Shown: positions 25,461-39,380, counted from the stretch's first letter. The stretch: 64,000 bases of DNA from Apostichopus japonicus (GCF_037975245.1 NC_092569.1:13005001-13069000), one strand, 5' to 3'. Notes: generated from the sequence alone by a model not told the origin. A program made the numbers and translations.

Positions 25461-26167
25461 TGGGCCCCCTTTAACCGGCCCCAGGGGCCACATGCAGCAG
25501 AGCGACCACGGCAGACATCCACTTTTGGATATACTGGGTTTTTCCACAAATGTTCCAATACTCAGATATTGGTACCTTGTTCGTTTGATCAAAGTGCACT
25601 GGGCTGCCGGTCTAGTCGTTCGGTTGTTTGGTTTTTCGTGCTCAAGTTCTTTTTTGGGTGACTATATCTTTGATCTTTGAAATGCAGAAACTTTGCAACA
25701 TTGTCTTCTTATAGCCACTGGAATATCCCTTTTCCCTACTACTGACACATCATGGTTCATAATAAGGGCCGGTTCTTCTTCTAGTTAGGCCATCATGTTA
25801 TGTTATGTTTTGTTATGTTATGCTATGTCATGTTATGTATACAAACTTCATCTGTAGAATAAATATATAATTTCATGCAAGTTTGATATTTATGCGAGGC
25901 CTACATGTGGGGAGGCTGAAAATGTGATTGCAGCATGGACCTTTCACTGAATATTGCACACTCCCTAATATTTATCACGTAGCTGGAGGTCCCTTGTTTT
26001 ATTTACCCCCCCCCCCGCCCACCCCAACCCTACCCCTAAAGACATTGCTCATGAGCAAAAATCAACACTTATTCTATAGAGCATAGAGTAAAAGCATCGC
26101 GTGTGCGGCTTATTTTGTTTGGTAGCTTATGATCACAATTTTCAATACTTTCTGTTTATATTATAGT

Positions 26168-26305
26168 TCTGCCTGGATTCAAATTCCACAGGATCTGCTC
26201 CTCTTGAAAGTCAACTTGAGGAAGTTCAAACCATATCCCAATGATAACATTCAGCGACATGTAAAGGATATATGGAAGCAGTACGGTATAGCTTACACTT
26301 CATAA
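26168..26305 (+). CDS. Doubtful terminal exon, unknown protein
   Basis: After TTTATATTATAG the plus strand is open for 45 codons to TAA (SAWIQIPQDLLLLKV, then NDNIQRHVKDIWKQYG). Amino-acid use looks protein-like, but I found no upstream exon and recognise no family. May be a mobile-element remnant. Confidence 0.2.
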   Translation, partial: SAWIQIPQDLLLLKVNLRKFKPYPNDNIQRHVKDIWKQYGIAYTS

Positions 26306-26482
26306 TCGAGAAGTTACATCTGTTAAACAGAAAGCAATAGCTTAAATTCAAATGGCCATTTCAAAGCAACTGCTGCTAAAGAGAAAGAAAAACATCCAGG
26401 AATGATTGTGACAGCGCAACACTGAGTCAGGTGACCTTCGTGGTGTAAAGGGAAAATCGATTAGTTATTGACCCCATATTAA

Positions 26483-26849
26483 AGGCATTGAAGACTCGCC
26501 CCAAACAGCGTCCCGCCATCTTTAAAAAGTTAACTTTCCGTCGTCTGCAAGTGAAGTTGTTCTCTTGTCGCTACAAAATGCAGACAGTAATGAAACGCGA
26601 TACCTTGTTATCTTAAGCTGGACCTGAGATGTCCATCGCTGTATCGTTTGTACACTGTGCTGTGGGTATTTGACCGCAGCTGTTATGTACTGACTGTACA
26701 CTAGAGTGTCTATAATTACCGAAGGTAGCAAGCTGTGTGCGTATTTTTTGGGATCGATGGTGGTGTCTAACACTTCTGTTACACCTCATTCGAAACTAGG
26801 TCAGATTACCGGCATTAGACGTTTCTTTTGGCGCGAGTCTTCACACCCT
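26483..26849. mobile_element. TTAA-flanked MITE, copy 2 (inverse orientation)
   Basis: Flanked by TTAA (26479-26482, 26850-26853); same termini as copy 1, reversed. The two copies share most of their length. Confidence 0.8.
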
Positions 26850-27119
26850 TTAAGAGTCAGGGAATTAAAGTTTAATTAATGCTTGTATTGATATTACTTT
26901 TCTTGACACCATACATAATGTATCCTCTGATTTTAAATTACCACTATCGAAGTTTAAAGGGATGGGCATAAAATTGTCTGACTTACCGTCCCCCCCCCCT
27001 CCTTGAGAATATTTTGTTTCGGTAAAGAGGCTCAATTGTAAAAGTTGTGCTATTTAATACCACGCATGGTGATTACATTTTGTGTATACCTCTGCGTGCG
27101 TGTGTTGTACAATGGAGAC

Positions 27120-27192
27120 CAGTATAGGCTGAGGGGAGGGGATTGGAGGGGGAGGGGAGGGGAGGGGAGGGGAGGGAGGGGAGGGGAGAGGA
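27120..27192. repeat. (GGGGA)n G-rich simple repeat
   Basis: GGAGGGGAGG units, 0.6 kb upstream of FReD gene 1. Confidence 0.9.
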
Positions 27193-27752
27193 GTTGTATG
27201 TCTTAGTATGAAGAAATCCTACTGAGAAGCAAATACAAAATGTGCTATATAGCAATGAGTAGCCTATTTTAGTATGGTATACGTATTATTATAGCTATTG
27301 TGTTTTGGTTTGTCAAAGTTTGTTTGTTTGCCGTGCCTGTTTCGTCCCTGAATATTTCTGTGTGGGGAAACTACCACCCCCCCCCCACCCCTCTGCATTC
27401 CCCGGCCTCTTCTCTTTCCGCAACACAACTGGCAAGAGTCGACTGAACTTTTACATCTTTTTGTGACAATTGCCTTTTTTATGTTAAGGTCAGACGATAT
27501 TTTCTGTTTTTTTTTATCTTCCTTTATTTATGTTTTGTTTTTCCATTTCTGATAACTATAACACAAAACAAATGGAGAGTTAATTTTCTTTTATTATAAA
27601 TTGATCCTCATAGTCAATATTGCTGATAATCTCATAGACTTGGCAGGTATCCAAAACAGATTTGAGATACATATAGTCGATTGTTCACGTGACCTTTTCG
27701 TTATATGCTGTTCACATCGGGACATATTTTCGTCGTCGAAAGGGGAAGGAAG

Positions 27753-27759
27753 TATAAAG
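27753..27759 (+). promoter_or_regulatory. Possible TATA box of FReD gene 1
   Basis: TATAAAG lies 54 bases before the start codon at 27813, so a start site near 27785 would give a leader of about 28 bases. Position and sequence fit; no other core element is obvious. Confidence 0.35.
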
Positions 27760-27812
27760 ATTTTAGCTTATTCCTGACAACTTGGAGAGAAATAAGCTCA
27801 CAATTTATCACC

Positions 27813-27878
27813 ATGAGAGACATTATGACAATCCAGATGATATACGAGGCGTTGATTCTCTGTATGTTCGTCAATCCG
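27813..27878 (+). CDS. FReD gene 1 exon 1: signal peptide
   Basis: ATG in context ATCACCATGA; 22 codons, with a hydrophobic core [11 protein letters not shown], then donor GTAAGT in phase 0. Very similar to exon 1 of gene 2 (QMLYQALVLCMLV), which supports both. Confidence 0.85.
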
Positions 27879-28545
27879 GTAAGTTATCTCTTTCTATTAA
27901 CCAAAAATGAAGGCAGAATAACAGATCTGCGAAAAGTTCCACTTGTAATACAATCACCTATGCCTCGTAATGAAGGTTGCATTGAAATCTCCATTCTCGT
28001 GTTCGATATCTTTCTATTTTCTTCTGAACTTAAAGTAACTAACAGTTTTGAATCTCCTTAATCTTTCATTTAATTTTTGGTTTTCCTTTCTGTGACAAAA
28101 TATATAAAATAAAATAATTTTGTAATGTTTCTTTGCCCAACAAAACACGGAAGTATGCAGTATACATGTGTGCAATGTATAGGCTTACTTCCTTGACTTG
28201 AAAGTTTCGACTGAATTTTCGTCAATTCTGTACAAAGGAACACAGTCTTTTAATGGATTAAAGCCAAAAACAAAGAATGTGTTAAGGCCTATGTTTCATC
28301 TTTGTCTTCGTACATTTCTTCGTTTGTGTTGATAATGTCCTAAAAGGCTGAAGGTACATGTAAACCAACATCAGAGTTGGATTGCCTTTTCCGCATTTCG
28401 ACACTCGAGGGGATAATTGGCTGTAATGCCCATTACTATATAGTTAAAAGTGTTACAAAGTTAGGAGCCATTGCCGATATACAATATATAACACTTCGGC
28501 GGTAATGCAAAATATTTCAGTGCATGGTAGTTGTTATATATATAA

Positions 28546-28592
<47 letters not shown>

Positions 28593-31500
28593 TAGATAGA
28601 TATATATATATATATAAATATATATATATATAGATATATAAACATGCAAGTTTGATAATAATGTGTACATGCACAGAGGGTGGGGGTTGGGTGCGATTCA
28701 GAGAGGGGTAGGCTGGACAAGATCTATCAAGAAGAGGCGTATAACTAACCACAGAATGCATGATACACCAAGAAATGACCCTTCATATACATATTGACGA
28801 CCCCCCCCCCCACCCACGTACTAACAGTACATGCAGAGAAGAGATTTTTCGATCTCCTCCCCCCCCCCTCCCCCCTTTTTGCTAGTTGAGCTATATCACT
28901 CACCAAAAATACACTCACCAAAATTGAAAGGAAGGAGCATTCTTTATGCAAGGTCGATCACTTACTAGTTTCGCCTTACCATATAGGTCAAACTGCATGT
29001 TTTCATTTGATTCGTGCACCTTTTTCCTTACCTCACTGTCTAACGTCCGTTGTCCCTTGCCCTCCATCCCCCCCCCCTCAACATGTCCCTTTAACGCTAT
29101 CATTACCTTATCAGTAAACCCCCTCGACCTTCAGTTTACCCGTCATCTTTCTTATAGTTCCTGCTTATAGCTAAACAGATCTATCAGTGAACACGCAAAG
29201 CGTACTTATATATACGAATAGACCACATCAAGGAAATGGCCTGAGTTTGTAAGTTACTTTGTGAAAGAGAATTCCCACAATAACTGTAACAGTTGTTAAT
29301 TTTTATTTTCTATACAGAGCTATCAAACAGACGTTGGGCAAGCAGACACAGGTAATGTAAACAATATTTTGTTTAAATAATATGTAGATAGCTTGTTTCC
29401 TGGGGCACATGGTGTATGACATCACCATATTGTCTGCATGCCAACAAAATACTAAATATTCTATTTGACCGCTGGTTTTATCGAAATTGTTCTCACGATA
29501 ATCGTACACTCGTTTTCAAAAAAATAAAGAAAAGAAAAGAGTGTAACATATACATAGAGACATTTGACCATTGTTAGGTTATACTTATACAGCCCCTGAA
29601 CGCTGCTTTAACAAGTCGATGTAATATATTTAAGTGTGTTGACAAAATATCAATTATTATGCCACTTAAACGTTTCCGTACAATAAAACTCACACGTGGC
29701 GAGTCTACAGGACGATCTACGGGCAGTGACTTGTGACGCACAGAGTATACGCTATTGTTAGAGCATGTCCTGTTTACATATAGCTAAACAGGGAAATAAG
29801 ATTCGTAGTATTATATTAATAAACATGATTTGTTCCATTACTGAGATAGAAATCAATACATGAGCTATTTAAAGTCAAAATAAACGTTCGTTTCTACCCC
29901 AGCCCCTCCCCCACCTCCTCCATGCTCGCTCCCCCTCCCGCCTACCCACCCCCCACCTCACGTGCTGTTACTGTTTATGTCTTGTACTATTTCCATGCTG
30001 AAATCTCATACAAACTGCAGTCCATCAACTAGACTGTTTAACTATATTAATTCAAAAACATGACACACATAAATGGATGCATATTGGAATATTCTGGATT
30101 TCCTTCGTACTGTCATTAACATAAATAGAAATAAGGGGTTGGATAACGAAATATTTTGAATCAAAGGGTAATCATTAACCCTTCCCTGAGCGATATTCCA
30201 TTTTGGTGGAAATCTCGGAGGACTTTTGTAGTTTTGAACAATAGTTGCAGTTATATTATAAACAAATCACGCATCAGGTATGATTTAGTTGGTAATATCA
30301 ATTTTACATCACAATATGTTCCATAGCTCAAAAATGTTACGTTTGAAATAAATATCTTAACAAACATGAGCGATATGCACACAATTAGGGGCGTAAATTA
30401 GTTCACCATTTTTCAAGGTGTGTAGAGCGATTAAGGGACCGATCATAGTTTTTTTGTCTTTTCAAAAAGAATGCAGTGCAACAAACGTATAGCATCTTGT
30501 TTTACAATTATACAAATATACTGTTATTGGCTGGCAGTGCAGGGTATGGGGGAAAGTTCACAGAAGCTGCATCAGAAGCTGCATCTCAGAGCCTTAGTGG
30601 GGGCCGATGGGAAATGCCCCCGAAAGCTGCAACGGTTTGTGATATTTCTTGCCCCTCATAACAAGTTTAAATCACAGCTTTTGCGAGAGGGGAATGTGAT
30701 TTCTCTGGAATGTACTTAACAGCCCTACGGGATCGGGCGGGGGGGGGGGGGCGGGGACTCTACATAAAACACCTGTAAATTAATCTCAATAATATTTACA
30801 CTTATACATTACGGTTTTAAAACTTCACCAACACTCATGGACCATACGCACACAATAATCATATACATCTTTCTCAATAACATAACGTCACTTATACCAG
30901 CTTATACGAGTCATTTGAAAAGCACACGAAATCACTCACTCACAAAATGCATACAACACATGTATATACATCAAGCACATGTAGGCGGCATTCATGTAGT
31001 CTTATACAACTCTGCAGGGGTCTCAATAAACGGTAACATTAATTACCAGACGTTTACAGACGTTTCGGAAGAAATGAACATTTCATCTCGTTCCATAATG
31101 ATTATTCCATTATACAGTTACCTTATATAGTGTATGGAGTGGTACACCTGGTCGCGCGACCACTTTTTTTCAGTATTATTTCATTATTTTCAACCTATTT
31201 TCAGAACGCGTGTTCTACTATCGACAAGTAGACTATCCCAGAGACTGTCAAAAACTCAGAGAATTGTGCACCAACCCAGGTGATTTAAGGAATGGTGTTT
31301 ACGTTATCCAACCTGAAGGGTTGACGGAACCCTTCGAGGTATTCTGTGATCAAACCACCGACGGAGGGGGATGGACTGTAAGTAAAGCTTATCATGATCG
31401 TATCATATCATATCATAAAAATAAAAATATATAATAATAAAAATAATAATAATCATAAAAAAAAATAATAAAAATAAACTAAAAAAAAATCATAATAATA

Positions 31501-33735
31501 ATAAAAAAAAATAATAATAAAAAAAAATAATAATAATAATAATAATTATAATAATAATAATTTTAATAATAATAATGTAAGTACGTGAATATTATATATG
31601 CACAACATTTTCAAATAGATGTTGTGGGACACAAAATATTCTTGAACGGATTGATAAAAAAAAATCATACAACTCTATGATTTGAATTTGGTCGAAATGG
31701 TTGTAAGCATATTGTATATTAATCTGAAGTAAGAGAGAAGATTTATTTTATGTATATTTGATGATTGATTGTTTAGATGGATTTTGATTTATTTATTTAT
31801 GAAGGTTAATTAATACACATGATCATAAATTAAGCAAAATAATCGATTCACAATAAATAAATAAATGGACGAAATATATGAAGTTTTGGTTTAGCAGGTT
31901 TTGTTTTGAACAATTTTGTGCTATCGTATAATTCATGATGCTAATCTAGATTCCATTTTATTCATTGACCTTTATAGATAAGATCAGGTATCTGGCAACA
32001 TACTAAATTCCAGCATTATTGACAGGAGGTAACTCTTCGATAATCCACCTCCCCCATACATCCACTTCTCCTCACCAACCGGGGTTGTATTTTTTGCAAA
32101 GAGAGGGTATGGTTAGGGAATGGGGTATGGGACAGGACGGAAGCACTATAGTATATATATATATGTCTTGGAATTTCAAATTTTAAGAAAAAAAAGTTCT
32201 TATCTGTATTACAGGTTATCCAACGTCGTATTGATGGCAGTATTGATTTTGATCGTAATACGACATATTACAAAGACGGATTTGGCTTTCTGAATCGAGA
32301 ATTCTGGCTTGGGAATAAATATTTACCCTATTTGACCAAAGGGGAGCAAGTTGAGCTACGAATTGAAGAAAGAAGAAACGGCAGCAACTTCGCGAATTTC
32401 AGCTACCAAGATTTCCAAATATCGGATGAAAACGATCGGTTTCGACTAAAAAAGCTAGGGATGTTTCAAAATAATGGAGGTAAGGAAGGTTTGCTTTATA
32501 GAATGATGTGATACCAAATGTGGTATACCGTGATGAACCATTATAGTTTCAATGAGAGTTATAACTGTTATGTCTGCAGTTTCAGTGGCGTAGGAAGGTA
32601 CTTTTGAGTAAGGGGGGGGGGGGCTGAAGACTGATGGCCGGCCTGGGGAGGGGTCTCCCCTTTTGAAAATTTTTGCATTTCTAGGTGGCCTCAGATGCAA
32701 TTTGGTGCAATATAGCACACTTCACACTTTATCATTTATTGAAAAATGAAAAAGGGGTTTTCTGACTTGCGGAGCGGCGGGGGGGGGGGGGGAATGATAC
32801 TTCCGCACCCTATATTTTTCACTGGGGGGGGGGGGGCTGGCGCCCCAGCACCCGCGGTTCCTACGCCCTTGCTGCAGTAAATGTTTACACTGGAGCCACC
32901 GGTTTTTAGGTATTGAAAGCTCGTTTTAAAACAAAGTGGCTGCATGTGCTGCTATGCTAGGGCAGATGATCGCTTGCAACAGAACCCACTCAAACAGGAA
33001 GCAAACTGGATGTTTATTCCACCCTAATCTGCTCGTAACCACCTTGTCGAATTCTGAGGGGCAGAGTGTTTGTTTAGAGGGGCAGAACCTCTTTTATTGA
33101 GGTTGGGGGGGGGGCATTTGTATAGATCACCATATAAGGGGATTCATTACTGAAACCATCAATTTGACAAAGATACAAATTTTGGGGCATAATTTTGAAA
33201 TTTGGGGGTATTGACCTAAAATGCCCTCCCCCCCCCCCCACACACACACACCCTCCGTGGCTAAGGGCCCCGTTCACATATAAAACAAAACTTCAGGAAT
33301 ATGCGAAATGCAATATAGAAGTTTATATAGCCGTGATACGCATATTATACTTATATACATTACTTTAAAAAAGTTCGCATTCAAGGTTTACTCTCGAAAT
33401 CAACGTGATAATTTTAACTAGAGTCAATGACTATACAATGACAGGTCATCATACGTTTTACATCCTCCTTCCATTTATTTTTTTTCTCTGTTTTTTTCTT
33501 CTTCTTTTTTTCTTCTATTTCAGGATCCAAAACAGATGAGATGTCGAGCCAGGTGTATAGCGAGTTTAAGACTTCTAGTGAAAGTAATTGCAGGAATAGT
33601 AGCAAAGGTGGATGGTGGTTTGATGAAACAGATTGCAACAAAGCCAATTTGAATGACGACTTTTATCGGAATTTGACGCGGAATGGCTTACTGCCGTACT
33701 TTGAAATGAAAGTGCGTCCTTTTAACAGACAGTAG
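27813..33735 (+). CDS. FReD gene 1: secreted fibrinogen C-domain (ficolin/FREP-like) protein, 5 exons, 249 aa
   Basis: Exons 27813-27878, 29318-29351, 31205-31377, 32215-32479 and 33524-33735 total 750 bases, giving 249 residues and a TAG stop. Residues 1-22 form a hydrophobic signal peptide, about 12 a polar linker, and 37-249 one fibrinogen-related domain. Landmarks: DC (Cys48), GVYVIQPEG (64-72), FEVFCD (Cys81), [14 protein letters not shown] across the exon 3/4 junction, YKDGFG, EFWLGN (120-125), ISDEND and GGWWF (208-212), with Cys202 and Cys217 as the expected C-terminal disulfide. Family role (known): secreted carbohydrate or acetyl-group recognition in innate immunity. The usual DxD calcium site before the last cysteine pair is replaced by a Ser/Glu-rich stretch, so calcium-dependent binding is doubtful. 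It lies tail-to-tail with gene 2. Substrate not inferable. Confidence 0.9.
28534..28640. repeat. (TA)n/(GATA)n microsatellite
   Basis: TA runs with GATAGATAGA in the middle, in FReD gene 1 intron 1. Confidence 0.95.
29318..29351 (+). CDS. FReD gene 1 exon 2: linker mini-exon
   Basis: 34 bases between acceptor TTCTATACAG and donor GTAATG; reads [11 protein letters not shown] plus one base. Supported by phase continuity on both sides and by a mini-exon of like size and phase in genes 2 and 3. Confidence 0.7.
31205..31377 (+). CDS. FReD gene 1 exon 3: start of the fibrinogen domain
   Basis: 173 bases, acceptor ATTTTCAG, donor GTAAGT. Carries [27 protein letters not shown] and GGGWT. Same length and phase as exon 3 of gene 2. 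Followed in the intron by an AAT/AAAAT-rich stretch (about 31410-31580). Confidence 0.9.
32215..32479 (+). CDS. FReD gene 1 exon 4: core of the fibrinogen domain
   Basis: 265 bases, acceptor ATTACAG, donor GTAAGG, starting phase 0 and ending phase 1. Reads [23 protein letters not shown], a Leu-Arg-Ile strand and FQISDEND. No in-frame stop. Confidence 0.9.
32583..32871. mobile_element. hAT-like MITE, family member 2
   Basis: CAGTGGCGTAGGAAGGTACT to TTCCTACGCCCTTG, the inverse of the copy at 17022-17394. Flanks CTGCAGT on both sides suggest the target duplication. In intron 4 of FReD gene 1; carries poly-G runs. Confidence 0.75.
33524..33735 (+). CDS. FReD gene 1 exon 5: C-terminal ligand-binding part and stop
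   Basis: 212 bases after a long pyrimidine tract and CAG. Reads to KVRPFNRQ and a TAG stop at 33733-33735, with GGWWF and the last two cysteines. The last exon of genes 2 and 3 is also exactly 212 bases. Confidence 0.9.
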
Positions 33736-33899
33736 ATGTCACTGCTTGCGTTGTTCTGTTAGTCTCGACAATTTCTTTCTTTGCCGCCGAGCATCGATGG
33801 ATATTGGAGTGTACACCATCATCCCACCCCACCCCACCCACACATTTTAAACCCAACACAAAAAGGTAGTTGTTAGCACTATATTCCTTGCTTGTAAAC

Positions 33900-34625
33900 C
33901 TGATTGTAAATATATACTGATAAACTCGAAAGTATCACTTAATGAACGTAGTATAATATATCATGTTGCAAGTATCATATATAGATCTAGATAAATTTGC
34001 AAGTATCATCTAATTGCACATAGAACAATATAATATATTATACCGATAGTAGGTAATATATATATCCTGATAAACTCGAGAGTATCATGTTATGAAAATA
34101 GTATCGTATTTCATGCTGAGAGTATCATGTAGATCTAGATAAACTTGAAAGTATCACCTAGATGAATATAGAACAATATTATATATTATACCGATAGTAC
34201 TCGATGTACTCGAGAGTATCATGTACCTGATGTACTCGAGTACTTGATGTACCGATAGTACCTGATGTACTCGAAAGTATCATGTAATGAAAGTAGTATA
34301 GTATATCATTCTGAGAGTATCATGTAGAACTTGAAAGTATCATCTAGATGAACATAGAACAATATTACATATTATACCGATAGAAGGTCGTATATATCCT
34401 GATGTACTCGAGAGTATCATGTAATGAAAGTAGTATATTATATCATGCTGAGAGTATCATATATAGATCTAGATAACCTTGCAAGTATCACCTAGACATA
34501 AAACAATATAATATACATCATACCGAGAATAGCTCACATATATTCTGATAAACTCGAGAGTATCATGTAATGAAAGTAGTATAGTATATTATGCTGAGAG
34601 TATCATATATAGATGGACTTGGCCA
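33900..34625 (+). repeat. Satellite-like tandem repeat, unit about 150-190 bp
   Basis: At least four units with ACTCGAGAGTATCATGTAAT, TAGATCTAGATAA and ATAGAACAATATTATA, about 170 bases downstream of FReD gene 1. Confidence 0.75.
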
Positions 34626-36239
34626 TCGACGGTAACATATACAGTTAGAATAACATTTAAATCTCATGTCTTTTGAAGGAAGCGTGCTGAGCCCTTAACA
34701 TTTACTTTTCCCTATAACGAGACTAGTATAGCAACGGATTGGCTATATGCCATAAGGGCGTCAGCTCATCATGAACGCGATACTAGGAAATTGTAAATCC
34801 AAGTCAATACAGTAGCCTACAGGCTCAGATATATCATCGTTGGTCACCTTACATAGGGTGGCACTGAAGTGTGATCACTTCGTCAGCTTAGTATAGAGTG
34901 TATAAACAGTTTTCCCTTACGTCACCTATAAAGGTATCACATCAAACTTATAGTAGTGCGCCTCCGCCTCAAAAGTTTAACCATGGTCGGAAAATGGCCC
35001 TAAAGTGACCTGCTGTATCGACTTTTTTTGTGGCATTTTCTGAGTCATCACCATTCTTTTTTATGCTTGGATGTTGAAGAGGATGAAATAAACTACTGAA
35101 GGTCTAAAAATCTGGAGGATTGAAGGTGATTTAAGGTATTTTAGAAAATCTTGAGTGAAACAAAAATATTCCGCAGCGACAGCTGGCAGATGTAATGGGT
35201 TGGGGAGCACTGTGGTAAACTTTGAACTCTCTTAGCTCAACATCTAAACGGTCAAAGTTGCCAAAGTTGAATGTGTTGTGATAGCCAAAGCCCATTAGCT
35301 AGCATATGGTGGGTAAGATATGTCAGTTGAAAACTTCTATCTATGCTCTATCGGCCTCTGGAAAGTAACAAGTTGAGTGTTTAAGTCAATGGGAGCAACA
35401 AATTGTGGTGTGATATATATAGTTACGGTTGACTCTGCCGTCCTTACATGCGTGCCCGACTTCCAACCTTCTGATAGGAGATAAACATTAAATGAATAAT
35501 GCACGTGGAGAGTCAAGTCAACCTTCCCTCAACTAACCTTCTTTCCCATCTCTTTCTAAACTTTAAAATTTAAATTAAAAACAATTTTATGAAAAATATG
35601 ATTTTAGATCAGAGTTAGTTGATCTTTCACCTGTCAACAATCTAATTTTTTAGATTATATGTATTTTTTTTTTCTACGAACTTATAACTTTATTGATACC
35701 GTTTGGAGCATTAAACGTATAAGTGAAACACGTATTTCTGTCAATTTGTACTTTTTTATTTTATACATTTCTTGTTGTGAAGATAGTTTTACTGTTGAAG
35801 TTCATCTAGATAAAAAAAAACAGATCTATGCATTTGGGAACAAAAATATTATAAAAGTAGTATTGACTCATTTTATAAAACAATTACATTTGATATTTTC
35901 CCAGTTTTGAATTTATGTAGAATACTTGCAATATATAATCTATTTTCTCACATTCTAAACAAGCAAGTTAGGTAAAGTCATAAGTCGTTTTTCTCGTGTA
36001 AAATATCGTTTTTTATTTTTATCTCACTTTAATCCAACTGTAACATGTTGCTATATAAATAAATAAATATCTATATGCTCCTTGTTATCTGAAAATGTCC
36101 TAACAAAGTGTAATCTTTTGTGAAGCCTTTCATCTTGATATTTAGTGACATATATGAAGCTGATCTCTTGGCGGGGTGGGTTCTGACAAGGGACATTGCA
36201 CTGTTCCGGTATAGGTTAGCTAGCTGTGCTGATAGATGT

Positions 36240-36965
36240 ATTTTCTATTCTTTTTGCGAGCGGGTTGAGGGGGTTGGAGGTGATGGGAGGGGATAGGAGG
36301 TGATGAGAGGGGAAGGAGGGATAGGAGGGGATAAGGGGGTACAGGAGGGATTAAGAGGCGATGGAGGGATGGGACGGGATGGGAGGGGATAGGAGGTGAT
36401 GGGAGGGGATGAGAGGGGAAGGAGGGATAGGAGGGGATAAGAGGGTACAGGAGGGATTAAGAGGCGATGGAGGGATGGGACGGGATGGGAGGGGATAGGA
36501 GGGTGGGACGGGATGGGATTGGAGGAGATAAGAGGCGATTAGAGGGGGTAAAAGGGGATGGAGGGATGGGAGGGGATGGGAGGGGACGGGACGGGAGATA
36601 GGAGTGGATGGGAGGGGATAGGACGGGATGGGAGGGGATAGGAGGGTGGGACGGGATAGGAGGGTGGGACGGGATGGGATTGGATAATAAGGTACAGGAG
36701 GGAATAAGCGGGGATAAGAGGGGATTAGAGGGGATAAGAGGCGATTAGAGGGGATAAAAGGGGATGGAGGGATGGGAGGGGATGGGAGGGGATGGGAGGG
36801 GATTGGAGGGGATGGAGGGATAAGAGGGGATAATAAGGTACATGAGGGATTAAGAGGGGATGAGAGGGGATTAGAGGGGATAAGAGGTGATTAGAGGGGA
36901 TAAGATTTGATGGAAGGGATGGGAGAGGATGGGACAGGATGGGAGGGGATGGGAGTGGATGGGAG
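36240..36965 (+). repeat. G-rich minisatellite
   Basis: More than 700 bases of GGGATGGGAGGGGATAGGAGG-type units with GATTAGAGG and GATAAGAGG variants. Many runs of three or four G, so G-quadruplex potential on the plus strand. The opposite strand gives a Pro/Ser/His artefact frame. Confidence 0.85.
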
Positions 36966-37783
36966 CTAAACTCCATTAAGTTACTCGATGTGGTCATGTA
37001 GCTCAATAATATTGGGCGGGAAAGGCAAGCGAAAATTTAGGTCTAGTAGACACCTTCCTTGCAATAAAATAGTCTGACATTCCAGGTTTAAAGAACTTTC
37101 GAATTCACAAGCGGGTGGGGGTTGGCGGAGGGTTGGTGCGAGGTGGTGGGGGGAGAGGAGGAGATGAAAGGAGGACTTTACCCCAGTGAAAATATTATCA
37201 TGCAGAGAGGTAGGAGAGGCGTAAAAATGTTAAATAGTTTTCTTATCAGTGATAATTTCTTTTGTAAAAACTTAAAAACACCCCACCCCTTCCCCTCCCT
37301 CATCCAGTGCAGGTAGTACGTAAAACAGGCAAAAGTCCTGAAGACTTTCTAATGGTGGCATTTTGGGGTGATATAAAGTCATTTGGAGGGTGAGTGGGGA
37401 ACAGTTCAAGCATCCTCATTACCATACCTGCCAGGGGTAAGTAATGAGTAGGGGGATTATGGGGGTAAGGAATAGGGGAATGTGGGGGGGGGGGTTGAGG
37501 TGGGAGCAAGAAGAAGTAAGGGAAGTAAGTCCATTTCCTTCTATTGTCATCCTCGCCTAGATCAGTGTGCTAACCAGTACGATCTCCTGGTCTTGCAACA
37601 TCGTTATGGTCACATGGTCAGATCCTGACGTAAGGGTGACGTCATATCTATAGATTTTTATAATCGAGTTGTGCATGTTTCCTTTACATTTCTGGGTTAT
37701 CGATCGATCTATATAGGTTACTATGGAGTTTTGATCCAGGTCGAAGGTCACAATTATATATTTCAGGTCGAGGACATTTTATG

Positions 37784-37891
<108 letters not shown>

Positions 37892-39380
37892 TAAATAAAA
37901 GAGGTAAATAAAGGTAGGTAAAGTAGGTAAATAAAGATGACACTGGACTAGTGTTCAGTTTCGGGGACTGTTTCTAATTGTTTTCTTTTTTAATCACAAT
38001 CAGAAGATGCGTATTAGAACGCAAGAGAACGGGAACAACTATTATAAGTCACATAAACAAACACATACAGACGAACACACAAAAACATTTAACTTTATTT
38101 TATGTCAGCAATTTATTATCTTTGTAAATTCGTGCCATACATAAGAACATTGTAACATCGGATTCATCGGTACATTTATTTTGAAACTTGATAATATATG
38201 GGTAGTGTACAACTACTAGAAAGCCCCATCTGGAAATTATTATACAAAGGCACCAAACATATTATATTAATTTACACGTCAACCCTTTCAAGGACGGCGT
38301 CAATTTTAAACTAATTCATGTCTGTTGGAAAAGGCCTGCTACTCTTCCCTCCCCGCCCCACCACCCACCCCCAACCCACCCTAAGCACTACATTATTTAT
38401 GATCACAAGCAGGATTTGCTTATTCAATAAGCGCATTGAAAGAAAATTAAGAAAAAAGTTGCTACGAATTGTGCGCATGCGTGGCACTAAAGTATAGAAT
38501 ATATATCCATTTAGTAGTAATAAAGAACATGTCCATTACGATGCCAATTTACTTATCTTTAAATTGTTCAAAGTTGCGATTCAGGAGATCAGAAAGCCAA
38601 CTGTTACCTTGAAAAGTCTATAGATGATGATATTATTAAGAGGGCTTAGTCACGGTTTACTCTACGTCTATTTACATGCGTCATTCTTGTTTATATCCAT
38701 AAATAAACGACCCCATGTCAATGAGCTGACCCTTCGCGGTCTTCCGAGTTCCCAATATGGACGGGGGGGGGTGGGGGCTTGTGGAATCGGGTTGTAAACG
38801 CGCCAAAAGCATGAGCCGAATCCTTGCTTCCAATTGGAGTGACAGCATCATGAATATTCATTCGAAAGTATGTTTTCTGATGTTAGTATATCTCAAACGT
38901 GTTTTTTCTTCATTTGCATATTGCAACATATCTTTTATGAAGTGATTTTTCTTTTATTCTTTGATGCTGATTGGTCTACAGTGTTTTGGCGGAGATTTGC
39001 GATTTTGAAATGCTGTCTCCCTGACTTGGAGAGATTAATGCAAGCGAACCTATAATGATTAATGTGCGACAGACGTGTTTGAACGGAGACTTTTTTTTTG
39101 ACAAGTCTACAACTTCATTTTGGATTAACATTTGCTGACATTTTAACTGACAGAAGATCGTTAATGGAATAATATTTTCAACAAAGCTGCCTACAGACTA
39201 TTTGAATCTTCTACTTGTATGTTCTTCTTAGTAATGATAATAATAATGGGGAGCAGAAATAGTCCAATAAATAAAGATTGTTTAGCTAATGAGATGCGGC
39301 AAACAAAACTGGTAGGAGCAATAAGCAGTAGGTTGAACTCAGAGATATAATTAGTGACGTATGCGCATGCGTGGTCACGT

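Larger units (their letters stand above)
17855..27752. other. Gene-poor interval between the SLC5 and FReD genes
   Basis: Contains the SINE heads, tandem repeats, TTAA MITE and two doubtful coding remnants listed above. 18-20.6 kb is AT-rich sequence without visible structure. Confidence 0.5.
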
